Shown here piece by piece: positions 54,385 through 64,000 of a stretch of DNA of 64,000 bases. The stretch lies in the NCBI GenBank assembly GCA_027924585.1, contig BSBM01000643.1, positions 16,354,501-16,418,500 on the forward strand, given 5' to 3'. A program made the translations under genes and the position numbers. The notes under the pieces were generated by a model. That model ran no database searches, was not told the origin of the DNA, and saw nothing but the letters and a program-made list of their open reading frames with translations. The stretch's first letter is position 1; every line of letters begins with the position of its first letter. This DNA comes from Larix kaempferi (taxonomy: Eukaryota; Streptophyta; Pinopsida; Pinales; Pinaceae).

Positions 54385-55895
54385 AGTAATGGAAGGATGC
54401 CATGATCGAGGAATACCAGTCGATCATGAAGAATGATGTTTGGGATGTGGTCCCAAGACCAGAAGGGAAGTCTGTTGTGACTTCCAAGTGGATCTATAAG
54501 ATCAAGCATGCTGCATATGGTAGCATAGAGAAATACAAGACAAGGTTTGTCGCTCGTGGCTTCTCCCAGAAAGAAGGGGTAGATTATGAAGAAAATTTTG
54601 TACCTGTATCCAGATACACTTCCATCAGAATATTACTTTCTCTTGCTGCAGTGATGAAGTGGAAGATACACCAAATGGATGTCAAGACAACTTTCTTGAA
54701 TGGTGTAGTCGAAGAGGAAGTGTATGTGGAGTTGCAACTCGGTTTTGAGACACATGATAGGGAGTCATATGTGTGCAAGTTAAAGAAATCCTTGTATGGC
54801 TTGAAGCAAGCACCCAGGATATGGTACGACAGGATAGACAGCCTCCTATCCAGTTTAGGATTTACCAAGAGTGAAGCGGATTCCAACCTTTACTACAAGG
54901 TTGAGGAAGGAAATCCAGTGATACTCCTACTGTATGTGGATGACCTATTTGTTATAGGTGAGGATAGATTGATTGCCGACACGAAGAGGAAGCTTGCTTC
55001 CGAGTTCGAGTTAAAGGACTTGGGTATGATGCATTACTTTCTAGGTATGGAGGTGTGGCAGAGTGCAGATGGAATCTTCCATGGACAAGGGAAGTATGTA
55101 GTAGAGATCTTGAAGCAGTTCAGGATGATGGACTGCAAGGCCATGGCCACACCTATGGCATCAAACCTGAAGCTATTGAGTGATGCTTCATTAGAGTCGG
55201 TTGATGCCACGATGTATCATTAGATGATTGGGTCCTTGATGTACCTGATGAACACAAGACCAGATATTTGCTTTGTGGTGAACACTTTGAGCCAGTTACT
55301 GACAAATCCTAGACATGTTTACCTGATTGCTGTAAAGCATATTTTGAGGCACCTAAAGGGTACGGTTGATTATGGGCTCAAGTATGATGCGAATCAAAAG
55401 TTTAACCTTGAGGGTTATGTTTATTCAGATTGGGAAGGAAGTGCTGCAGATAGGAAGAGCACTTCGAGGTGTTGCTTTAGTATGGGATCAGGTGTGATCT
55501 CTTGGTTTAGCAGGAAGAAATCCTGCGTATCACTAAGTACAACCGAAGCAGAGTATGTCGCAATTTGTTCAGCCAGTTGCAAGGCAGTGTGTCTAAGGAA
55601 GCTACTGTCTGATTTATTTGATCTCCAGGGTGATGCTACTTGTATCTAGTGTGACAACCAGAGTTGTGTGAAGTTGTCAGAGAACCTGGTGTTCCATGAC
55701 AAGTCGCAGCACATCAAGATCAAATATCACTATATCAGGGATATGGTGCAGAGAGGAGCAGTAAAGCTCTAGTATGTTGTGATAGATAAGCAGATTTTAG
55801 ATCTGTTGAACAAACCAATAGCAGGAGTGAAGTTCAAGTACTTCAGAGAGAGGCTTGGTGTACTTCAGATTGAGGTTCCTTCCAAGGGGAAGTGA
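54385..55895 (+). pseudogene. Copia-2 reverse transcriptase and RNase H
   Basis: One frame from WKDAMIEEYQ to PSKGK with in-frame TAGs at 55221, 55647 and about 55770. RT blocks FVARGFSQKEGVDYEE, HQMDVKTTFLNGVVEEEVYV, SLYGLKQAPRIWY and LLLYVDDLF (YVDD at 54933-54944) are all present, as are the RNase H blocks VYSDWEGSAADRKSTS and STTEAEYVAICSASCKAV. It is close to copia-1 throughout. It would copy element RNA into cDNA, but the stops, and the missing protease and integrase, make it inactive. Confidence 0.9.
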
Positions 55896-55924
55896 CAAGT
55901 CCAAAAGACGCAGATGCACATGGG

Positions 55925-56500
55925 ATTTTCTGACATGGTTGTAGATGTGTTCTCCCATGGTCATGATGTAATTGTCGAGCTTTTCCAACATGGTTGTAGA
56001 TGTGTTCTCCCATGGTCGTGAGGTAATTGCTGAGCCATTTTTCATATGGTGGTAGATGTGTTCTCCCATGGTGAAAAAGTAAGGGCTAGAGCCTTCCCTG
56101 AATGGTGGTAGATGTGTTCTCCCATGTCAGTAGTGTAAGTGTTGTATGATGTGCATCTGGGTTGTGCTCCATGGACAATGAGATGATCTGAAGAGGACGA
56201 TGCTATGATGATCGGGATGATCATGTGTGATGAGCATCAGGATGATGCTTTAGATGATAGGCATCAGGACGATGCTATGATGATGATCAGGATGATCATG
56301 TGTGATGAGAATCAGGATGATGCTCTAGATGATATGCATCACAACGATGCTATGATGATGATCAGGATGATCATGTGTGACGAGCATCAGGACGATGCTC
56401 CAGATGATATGCATCAGGATGATGCTATGTATAGGATCAGGGTGATCATGTGATGATGATGTGCATCAGGATGATGTACTATATGATCATGATCAGTACG
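55925..56500 (+). repeat. Copia-2 arrays: 56-bp and 75-bp units
   Basis: GGTTGTAGATGTGTTCTCCC units start at about 55937, 55992, 56048 and 56104 (55-56 bp). Units of 75 bp containing GATCATGTGTGATGAGCATC start at 56219, 56294, 56369 and 56444. Both sit between pol and the polypurine tract, as in copia-1, but the sequences differ from the copia-1 arrays apart from general GATGAT richness. Confidence 0.85.
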
Positions 56501-56534
56501 ATCATAAGTATCAGGTTGATACTCCGTGGCCGTG

Positions 56535-57075
56535 GACAGATTGTGTAGGTAGCATTGGACAGATTGTGTAGGTAGCATAGAAAATATGCTAGGAGATCTG
56601 ATAGTTTGAGCTCGGATGCTCTTTCGAGGTTTTGCTACTGGTAGCATAGAAAATATCCTAGGAGATCCGATAGTTTGAGCTCGGATGCTCTTTCGAGGTT
56701 TTGCTATAGAAGGCATGTAATCAGTCTTGGAGATCCAATAGGTTGAGCTGTGTGCTCGTAAAAGTCCTGGGATGCTCTTTAGAGATCTTGCAGGTTGTGA
56801 GACACTATTTTAAGGTTTTTCTTGACCACGTGTAAAAGATCCAGGGAGATCCGATAGGTTGAGCTGTGTGCTCTTAAAAGTCCTGGGATGCTCTTTCAAG
56901 GTTTTGTGGTGGTCACATGTAAAAGGTCCTGGGAGATCTGATAGGTTGAGTTGTGTGCTCGTAAAATTCCTAGGATGCTCTTTCAAGGTTTTGTTGATGC
57001 ACGTAATCAGACCTGAGGATTCCACAAGATGGATAGAGATGTTGAAGACCTACAGGAGGCTAGGCCTACAACCAG
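56535..57075 (+). repeat. Copia-2 array: 65-100 bp units
   Basis: Units containing GGAGATCCGATAGGTTGAGC, TGTGTGCTCGTAAAAGTCCT and GGATGCTCTTTCAAGGTTTT recur about six times from 56570 to 57000. The first two are a variant with GGTAGCATAGAAAATATGCT. It ends with a single CAGCATGAAAAAGGG unit like array d of copia-1. Confidence 0.8.
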
Positions 57076-57276
57076 CATGAAAAAGGGTTGGTCTGTAGAA
57101 CTTCCTATGATGAGAAGAATTGAGAGATAGAACCAGTGATCGAGATGACGAGTACAGCAGTAGTGACGATAATGCTATGTGATGTAGTGACGATGATCCA
57201 GCTCCAGAATTGAAGACTTGTGTCAATATGTATTGATGACCTGTGTCAATAGAATACCTTCCTAGTTAAGAGGGAG

Positions 57277-57753
57277 TGTTGATGTATTTGTAACTTCAGA
57301 AGATATTCACTTGTATAATGTATGTATTACATTTTTACTTTATTGCATCCCCAATGGAGATGTATAATTCCTCCGATTGGAAGTGTCATCATTTGTACTT
57401 GCGAGTGTCGTAATTTATATTGTAAGTGTCGTAACTTATATTTGATGGGTTATTAGACCACCTTGGTGGGGTCAGCCCTGTATGAGTCATGTGGGTTAAA
57501 GGGTTATTAAATCACCCTAGTGGGGTCGACCTAGTCAGCATTATGTTAAGTGGTTAAGTTGGGGCCGACCTAGTTAGAGTTAAAAGTCAGGTCAAGATAA
57601 AGTATAAATAGTGAGTGTGACTCTCTCATTTAACACATTCACTCACTCACTCAATTCGCATTAGTGAGAGAGAGGAGGAGTGCGCACAAGTGGAGGAGGA
57701 GCAGCTGCTAGGAGACTATCTCTTTTTTTGGGGTTTGATCTTTGTGATCTTTG
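57277..57753 (+). repeat. Copia-2 3' LTR, truncated by insertion
   Basis: Starts TGTTGATGTATTTG after AAGAGGGAG and follows the 5' LTR to TTTGTGATCTTTG at 57753. The next expected bases (TATTGGTGC) are absent and new sequence TGTTAACAATC begins. About 175 bp of the LTR are therefore displaced beyond the inserted element or lost. Confidence 0.85.
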
Positions 57754-60395
57754 TGTTAACAATCAAATTAACACCCCTAGTCATGTGACAGAAAAAGCAC
57801 ATTTTTACTATGCACCCGCAACATGAAGACAAAACACAAGTACATTCATAGACAAATCCTCTCTGATCAAATCACTTCTCCCATAAATGGAAGGATTAGG
57901 TGAAGAAAGTAAGAACCTAAATAGATCAAGTTCAGTGATTGAACCACTCATAAAAGGTCCAAAACTAAGCTACACCAATCAAAAAGTGAAGAGAAATGCA
58001 TTAATTGTGCTTAAAGTATGCTAAGTTGTGCAAAAAGCCTAAAAACTATGGAAAAGTGGGTTTTTGAGTGAAAATAGTAAAAAAACATGAAAAGGGACAA
58101 TCCCACATTGAAAAGAGAAACTTGAGAGCAAACTTCCCAATGCTATATAAGAAAGGAATTTGGGGCATTGTAAAGGGGAAAAGGAAGAGCAAAGGCATGC
58201 TGGAGAGATTCTGAAGTAGGAGGAAAAGCTCAATTTCTTCAAAAGCAAGGGTGGAGGAAGGAACGCTCATGGAAATGGGGGAGGGATTCACACCAAGATC
58301 CATGGTAAGGATGTACCTCTTCATTGTTTTAATATGAATTGATTCAAGTTTATACCATTTAAGAATTTGAATTTTGCTTATCATGTATGATTTTATTTCT
58401 CAAATGGCTTTAGATCTTAATGCGTTTTTTATGAATGAATGTAGATCTTAAGAAGTTTGTAATAATATTTTCATTTGCTGACATAGAATCTCACCACTTC
58501 TTAGTAAAATAACTAAAATAGAGTAGACAAGTCCCTAAAATAGAGTAGAATCTCACCACTTGAATCCATAGCTTGTATCCCTTTGTCTTCCAATCCGTTC
58601 CAGGACTTCCTGCAAATTGTATCAAACATTGCCGATAACAACTCTGGAGAACATCAAAATATCCGTAAATGATGCATTTCTGGACTGAATTCCATAGTTT
58701 AAAATCTCAATCCATGGCGAGGAACGCATGAAGTCGCAGATCTAAGATCCTAGGACTTGATCCGTCAACCTCCTGCAGTTCCCATGCATTCTAGCAATTG
58801 AAATTGTCTAAACCAACAGTAAATAGCCTGGTAGCGACACCATCGTGTTTGCAAACTGACACATAATCCCTGTCAATACGAAGAAATTGATTAACACATG
58901 ATCTTAGCATTGGAAACATTATGACCTTAACTTCAGTTTTTCTTTGAATGCTGAATGCGGTTCATTGAAAGATGGTTTAAAGTTTGCATGAAATCATGTT
59001 TACAAATAAAATCTCCATTTAAAAACCGCGCCATAAGGAATACAATTCCAAACATGTATTAATCATTTAAAAAAAAAGTTTGCATAATTTGTATTAAAAA
59101 AGTTTGCATAGTTCGCATAATTTGGATTATAGTTTGCATAATTTGGATTAGAAAAGTTTTGCATAGTTGAGGTGACAATCTTTTTCTTTGGTTTAAAAAA
59201 AATTAGTTTATTTTTCCTTTTGAAAAAGTTTAGAAAATTTTTGAAATTTTTTGCTTAAATTGGATTAAATCTTTTTCATGAACCTTTAAAAGTAATCCAA
59301 GTTGCAATTTCTTTTTAAATTTTTCTTTAAATGTGTAATAGATCTTTTTGCTTAAGACCCTATGCACATGCTTCTTGGAAACATTAAACCAAAAACCAAT
59401 CAAAGCCTTATTGAAAAGATCATTTAACCACATTTGCAATGAAAAAAAAACCTTGAACATCATATTGTGAGATAACTTGACGATAATTTCTTTCCAAAAA
59501 ACATAAATTAACTTTCATTAGTTACATTTTGTTTTGGAGCTAGAATATTTTCATAATCTGCATGCACAATTAGAGAGAGTTGCACCCCTAGAGTTTAGTT
59601 TTCTTGAGATATATTGTGTATGAGGCACCGTATCCTCTTAACTCGCACCTGATGGTGATCTTGTGAATGAGAAAGTGTATCTCGCTTGTAATAGTTTCGG
59701 AGTTGATTTTTTCAAAGAATCTTATATCGAGCCACTGTATCCTCTTCACTCGCACCTTATGGAAACCTTGTGAATGAGAAAGTGGATCTCACTTGTAATA
59801 GAGTAGATTTAATTTTCGCATACTATTTTTCGAGCCATCGTATCCTCTTCACTTGGGCCTTATGGCAATCTTGTGAATGAGAAAGTGGATCTCACTTGTA
59901 ACAGTTTAGAATTTAATTCATAAGCATTCCAAAGGGCTCTGTGTATTCTCTTCACTTGGGCCTTATGGCGATCTTGTGAATGAGAAACATGGATCCCCCA
60001 TGTAATAGAATTAGATTCATGTTTACTTGAGATATCTGTTTGGGTTACATTGGTATTTACACATAAATCATTATCCATATTTCAAAAAAAAAAAAACTAT
60101 GCATGAACATACAAAATCTACCAAAAATTTTGCATGTCTGAAAACAACTCATGAACCTCTAACTCTTCCTGAATTTAGAATATTTATCGAATTGAAAGGT
60201 AGAGTAGTGAGCATTTCGCATTGTTTGGTTCATTTTCCTATTTTCAAGTCAAAACACCACCAGTTTCACTTCCACTCCTGAAATTAAGCAAACTACCCTT
60301 AAAATTGGCGCTTAATCTAAAATTGACAAACTTTTGATTTTCATATCACCAACAAGTTTAGGTTAGTGCCCTGGATTAGGTTTGGAGTGTTAACA
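57754..60395 (+). mobile_element. Candidate gypsy LTR, 2.6 kb
   Basis: Begins TGTTAACAATCAAATT inside the copia-2 LTR, preceded by CTTTG, and ends GGAGTGTTAACA at 60395. Both ends carry the 8-bp palindrome TGTTAACA and satisfy TG...CA. A TATA-like TGCTATATAAGAAAG lies near 58140, followed downstream by a donor-like ATGGTAAGGATG. A gag-like ORF begins about 680 bp after the proposed end. The second LTR is not in the window, so the boundaries are inferred. Confidence 0.45.
59622..60012 (+). repeat. Tandem repeat, about 104-bp units x4
   Basis: Units start at 59622, 59729, 59832 and 59934. Each contains CGTATCCTCTTCACTCGCAC, then CTTGTGAATGAGAAAGTGGA and TCTCACTTGTAATAG. It is within the candidate gypsy LTR. 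Units differ by roughly 10-20 percent. Confidence 0.85.
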
Positions 60396-61078
60396 CTCCT
60401 GGGTTGCAAAAATTTGAAACTAGCATTGATTAAAGAGAGTAAATCCATTAGTAGCAAAAATGTTTGCCGGGAAAGCGCTTCTGAAACATGCATCAAGCAC
60501 GAGGTCAATCTGGATAAGTAAGAGTGGTTCCCCCTTCTTTCTTATTTAGTGGGACATGAGCTTATTGAGGGGATTCTATGTTCAGTGACAAATCCTCGAG
60601 GTGACATCACTGTTTCTAGAGTTTCTGGTTATGAGAGTTGTTTTCAACTTACAACTGTTCCGCTCGACCGTCAATTGTAAAGTGGTAACTTTAGTGGCTA
60701 TTCCTAGGATATCACATATGCTATTGTGAGTGGGAAACACTTGCAATACCTGAGACAGACTTTGGAACTTTTACTCCTTGGGAGGGTGATTGGTCAGGAA
60801 CCAGCGCTTGCACCTTTGGCGATTAAAGTTTATTGTAACTGTTTCTCATACCTTCGCTTCTAGCAATTGTTTGAGGCTTGAGGTCCCTCAGTAGCTACTA
60901 GTTTCGGAAGGCCGTCCAATCCATCTTTTCACTGAGCTTTGTCTCTTTGGAAAAGTAGTTTTCCTGCTTGGATCTACAGGACTTTTAACTGTGTGGACAC
61001 TTTTTATTTTTTGAGTCTAGACTGCCTTAGGATTGTTTGATTCTATTTTAAACACATCCTTTTATCAACTTCTTAGAA
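60396..61078 (+). other. Leader of the gypsy-like element
   Basis: No ORF. CTCCTGGGTTGCAAAAATTT directly after the proposed LTR end may be the primer-binding region, but the tRNA was not identified. The rest is unremarkable 5' leader. Confidence 0.35.
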
Positions 61079-62111
61079 GTGACTACTCTCCAGATCCACC
61101 AGTCACAGTGGCAGCAAGGTGAGTCACCAGAAATTGAAGGTCGTGCTACATTGCAGAGACATACACAAAAACCGCATACTAATGACTTGGAAATAGAACT
61201 GATTTTAAACTCAACTAATAGTACTCGAGAAGAACAACATCACATCAACCTTGAACATTCATTATCACATCACGAACTGAATACATACATAGTTGATGAT
61301 CTTACTCTAGTTGAAATTGAAACATTTAAAAACACACAAATGCTCATGTAATTCCACCTTTGATGAGTCTTTCAGAACCAATTGTACTTACCATTCGTGA
61401 GTCACTGGGTCATATCAAACCTCTTTTTGAAAGTTTGAATGACATGCAAAATTCAACAAATGACCCTATGGCTTCATCAGAAGCACAAGGGACTACATCG
61501 TCTCAACATCAAATAGTTGCTGGAGGTAGCAATACTTCCAATTTGGCCTCGACATCAATCCCAACAGTTAGTATACTTGTTAGTAGCACAAGTTCAACCA
61601 GCACTTTAGTTCCAGTTGGTACAGTTTCAGGTTCCAATCCTGGAAGTACATCCACTTCGTCTGCAGGAATCCCTACTGAAGGGTGTGCCTTACAGAACAT
61701 GGGTTTTCCATATGGTTCGGCTAATCAAGGTCAACACACATAAGGAGTAAACCAAAATCCTCTTGGTATGCCTAACACTTGTCCAAATTCTACTTCTGGG
61801 GGAAACCCTTCACCATGGAATGGTAATATTCCTAGCGGAAGCAATGAACCATGGAACATTTATGCCAATTGGGGTTATGCTCCTCAGATTAGTGGAAATG
61901 CCCCAGGGGGTTATCCTTCGACTTATCCTAGCACAATGCCTAGCGGAAATCCACCTATCAACCCCATCCCACAATGGAATGGGGAGGTTCCAGGAAGTAA
62001 CCACTCTTTTTGGGCACCACCTTCGCAAGGAGGAAATCAACCTTGGAACGCTTATTTAAGACAAGGAAACAATCAATGGTTTGGTCATATTCCGGAAAGT
62101 AACCAATATTT
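61079..62111 (+). pseudogene. Gag-like Ser/Gly/Pro-rich ORF, cut by copia-3
   Basis: The first frame (61079-61351) reads MTTLQIHQSQWQQGESPEIE. After a one-base shift the second (61360-62111) reads MSLSEPIVLTIRESLGHIKP and a serine/threonine-rich region. A TAA at 61741 follows, then Gly/Asn/Pro repeats such as GNPSPWNGNIPSGSNEPWN and VPGSNHSFWAPPSQGGNQPW. The repeated NPW/NxPWN motif with glycine resembles N-terminal regions of plant gypsy gag proteins. Coding stops at SNQYF where the copia-3 LTR begins at 62112. The assignment rests on composition and position. Confidence 0.5.
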
Positions 62112-62719
62112 TGTTGATGTATATGTAACTTCGGAATGTATTTCATCTGTGTATTTTATATATATTTATTGTACCCTTATAAGAGATGTGTTATTCCTCT
62201 ATAAGGAAGTGTCGTCATGTGGATTGACAAGTGTCGCAAGTGTGTGTACTTGCCGATGGGTTATTAGACCACCATGTGGGGTTGGCCCAGAATTATATAT
62301 AATATAATGTGTATGTATCTAAGTACACAAGTCGGCCCCATAAGGTCACTGGGCAAAAAGGTGAGTATAAATAGAGATAGGAGATCTCTATTTTACTCAC
62401 TCGAAAAAGTAACTCACTCTCACTCTGAAAAGTGGCGCACTAGTGAGGAGGAGGAGGATCATCTGCTAGGAGACTATCTCAGTATTATTTGGTTGTATTT
62501 TGGTTGAGCCATTGCTCTCTCTATCTCTGAGGAAGTTGTGGGGTTTTTCACCTTAGGGTTTTTCCCACGGAAACTCTGTGTCTCTTGTCTCTATGCTTTT
62601 GATTCTTGTGATGCTTGTGATGCTTGTCATATTATGATTGTCATGCATTGATATACTGTAGATGTTATTCTCTCAGCAAATATCCTATAGTATTGTGAAT
62701 TAATACTCAAAATTTAACA
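62112..62719 (+). repeat. Copia-3 5' LTR
   Basis: 608 bp, TGTTGATGTATATGTAAC to CTCAAAATTTAACA. It contains a hairpin around AAGAGATGTGTTATTCCTCT (about 62177-62206), one GGGTTATTAGACC...GGGGTTGGCCC motif at 62258-62289 and TATAAATA at 62366-62373. The target duplication cannot be checked because the other end is outside the window. Confidence 0.93.
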
Positions 62720-62732
62720 TGGTATCAGAGCT
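62720..62732 (+). other. Copia-3 primer-binding site
   Basis: TGGTATCAGAGCT directly after the LTR, complementary to initiator-Met tRNA and unmutated. Confidence 0.93.
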
Positions 62733-63293
62733 AACCTGAGAAGAAGACATTTTGCAGTGACGGAAGCTTGGGTTCCTTGTTTATTGGATTTCTCTCCATA
62801 GATTTTTGAAAATCAGTATAGTAGATTGACTCTACTCATCAAGGCGTATCTATCTGTCCAATCAGAATTCAATTCCGAGCATTTTTAGATTTGGCCCTAA
62901 AAATTAGGGTTTCCACAAAAATAGGAATTTCTGGAATCTGAAAACACAGCTGGAAGCTCCTTGCAAAAATCGAAGTTTAGAGCTTTGGATCGAGATTTTT
63001 GGCTAGGTAGATCTCTGAAAAACTCAAACCCTAATTCAGGGCTCTCCCTGGTGAACCCAGGAGGACAAAAAGGCAATTCTGAAGGGCAAGACCTTGCTGA
63101 TCTCAAATTCTAAATGCACCAGGCTGATCAGCTCACTAAGGTGCATCTTTCTATCCTTTCAAAAATTTGAAATTCACATTTTGAATTTTTAGGGTTTCTC
63201 TGACAAGCCCTAATCCGGGACCAGATCCAGTTTTCAGCACTTCAAGTGGTAAGACCTAAATCTTTTCTATTTCCATTTGAAGTACTCTTTAAG

Positions 63294-64000
63294 ATGTCTC
63301 TCCACATCAAGCTTGAGGATAAGCTTGAAGGGGCTAATAACTTCCGAGCCTGGAAGTATAGAATTGGGTTAATCCTGAAAGAGAATGAGTTGGACTCATA
63401 TGTGAAAGAAGACATCCCTATCCCAGAGGATGAAGAGGCCAAGGTATTGCATAAGAAGAACTTGGTCAAGGAAAAGAGAATCATTGTTGATTCTATCAAA
63501 GACCATCTCATACCCCATGTGTCTTCTCTTAAGACACCCAAGGAGATGTTTGACTCTTTGACCAAGCTGTTTGAAGGGAAGAACATAAATCAGAAGATGA
63601 CCCTGCGGAACCAATTGAAAGGAGTGAAATTTCAGAATGAAGAAACCATTCAATCTTATTTTTCAAGGGTCTCCCAAATCAAGGAACAGCTAGAAGCAGT
63701 GGATGAAATGGTGGAGAATGGTGAAGTGGTGATGACCACTCTAAATGGCCTACCCAGGTCATGGGATTCCTTTATCCAAGGAATTTGTGCAAGGAAGAAG
63801 TTGATCTCCTTCAGTAGACTACGGGAAGAATGCTCACAAGAAGAAGCAAGGCTTATGGCACGAGAAGAAAAGATGGGGAATGAAGATCAAGCTCTCATAG
63901 CTCACACCAAGAAAGGGAAGTTCAAGAGAGAGCCATCTCACTCCAAGAAATCTTCACATCACTTCAAAGAAAGAAGAATATGCTTCACCTGTAATGAGAA
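63294..64000 (+). CDS. Copia-3 gag, open to the window edge
   Basis: An ATG at 63294 (MSLHIKLEDKLEGANNFRAW) opens a frame of 235 codons without a stop to the end of the window. It has the UBN2-type gag domain: RIGLILKENELDSYVKED, KEKRIIVDSIKDHLIPHVS, LRNQLKGVKFQNEETIQSYF, RVSQIKEQLEAVDEMVENGE and VVMTTLNGLPRSWDSF. A basic stretch (AHTKKGKFKREPSHSKKSS) follows. The last residues, RICFTCNEK, are the first half of the CCHC zinc knuckle. Start choice follows copia-1, where the same KLEDKLEG sits at the start. The clean frame suggests that copia-3 may be the most intact element here, but pol lies outside. Confidence 0.9.
   Translation, partial: MSLHIKLEDKLEGANNFRAWKYRIGLILKENELDSYVKEDIPIPEDEEAKVLHKKNLVKEKRIIVDSIKDHLIPHVSSLKTPKEMFDSLTKLFEGKNINQKMTLRNQLKGVKFQNEETIQSYFSRVSQIKEQLEAVDEMVENGEVVMTTLNGLPRSWDSFIQGICARKKLISFSRLREECSQEEARLMAREEKMGNEDQALIAHTKKGKFKREPSHSKKSSHHFKERRICFTCNE

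Larger units (their letters stand above)
51005..57753 (+). mobile_element. Copia-2, older Ty1/copia element, 3' LTR truncated
   Basis: 5' LTR 51005-51656, primer site TGGTATGAGAGCT at 51657 (one change from TGGTATCAGAGCT), remnants of gag, an unexplained insert-like region, RT-RNase H (54385-55895), tandem arrays (55925-57075), polypurine tract AAGAGGGAG at 57268 and a 3' LTR from 57277. The 3' LTR stops at 57753, where another element begins. Small differences between the LTRs show it is older than copia-1. Protease and integrase are missing. Confidence 0.9.

Noticed and set aside
58046-58384. 112-codon minus-strand ORF with hydrophobic stretches
   Set aside because: It lies across the proposed promoter/TATA region of the gypsy-like LTR, with no family resemblance and low complexity.

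Overview
This window is plant nuclear intergenic DNA made almost entirely of nested, decaying retrotransposons and dispersed repeats. No intact cellular gene was found. Ty1/copia elements primed by initiator-Met tRNA, Ty3/gypsy elements, L1-like LINE pieces, plant-type TATA boxes (TATAAATAG) and pseudogene pieces of plant families (F-box/LRR-like, DUF8039-like) all point to a land plant. The low gene density and the large, old, nested LTR elements suggest a very large genome, such as a gymnosperm. That last step is inference; no species marker is present.

Layout. 1-5.3 kb: a reverse-strand copia gag fragment, a solo LTR with a perfect target duplication (1341-2971), and two weak coding relics. 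6.1-8.1, 13.2-14.3, 16.1-16.5, 22.9-23.7, 26.6-28.0 and 31.6-32.6 kb: six clusters of one dispersed repeat family built from closely spaced 20-24 bp palindromes, usually introduced by G-box-like CCACGTGTCA sites. 8.5-12.7 kb: two reverse-strand LINE-like non-autonomous elements, one with an intact 262-codon ORF. 13.1-15.9 kb: a broken gene with DUF8039-like modules. 18.0-21.4 kb (+) and 45.0-48.4 kb (-): two diverged copies of one very long ORF ('ORF-X', ~1,100 codons), each followed by the same G-tract/LTR-start sequence. 23.7-30.8 kb: duplicated blocks carrying fragments of spliced genes, F-box/LRR-like and possibly NO VEIN-like.

33.0-44.1 kb: a reverse-strand gypsy element with the unusual order gag - protease - RNase H and no visible reverse transcriptase. 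Its gag is split by a young copia element (copia-1, 35590-43359) with 490-bp LTRs that look identical, a CTTCT target duplication, one stop codon in the integrase, and four different tandem-repeat arrays between pol and the 3' LTR. 49.0-50.8 kb: a LINE ORF2 endonuclease/RT fragment. 51.0-64.0 kb: a nest. Copia-2 (51005 onward) has its 3' LTR cut at 57753 by a gypsy-like element with a 2.6-kb candidate LTR. The gag of that element is cut at 62111 by copia-3, whose gag ORF is open to the window edge.

The most promising undescribed structures are the palindrome-cluster repeat family, the ORF-X family, the PR-RNase H element, and the copia lineage that places fast-changing tandem arrays between pol and the 3' LTR while keeping a hairpin and a GGGTTATTAGACC repeat in its LTRs.
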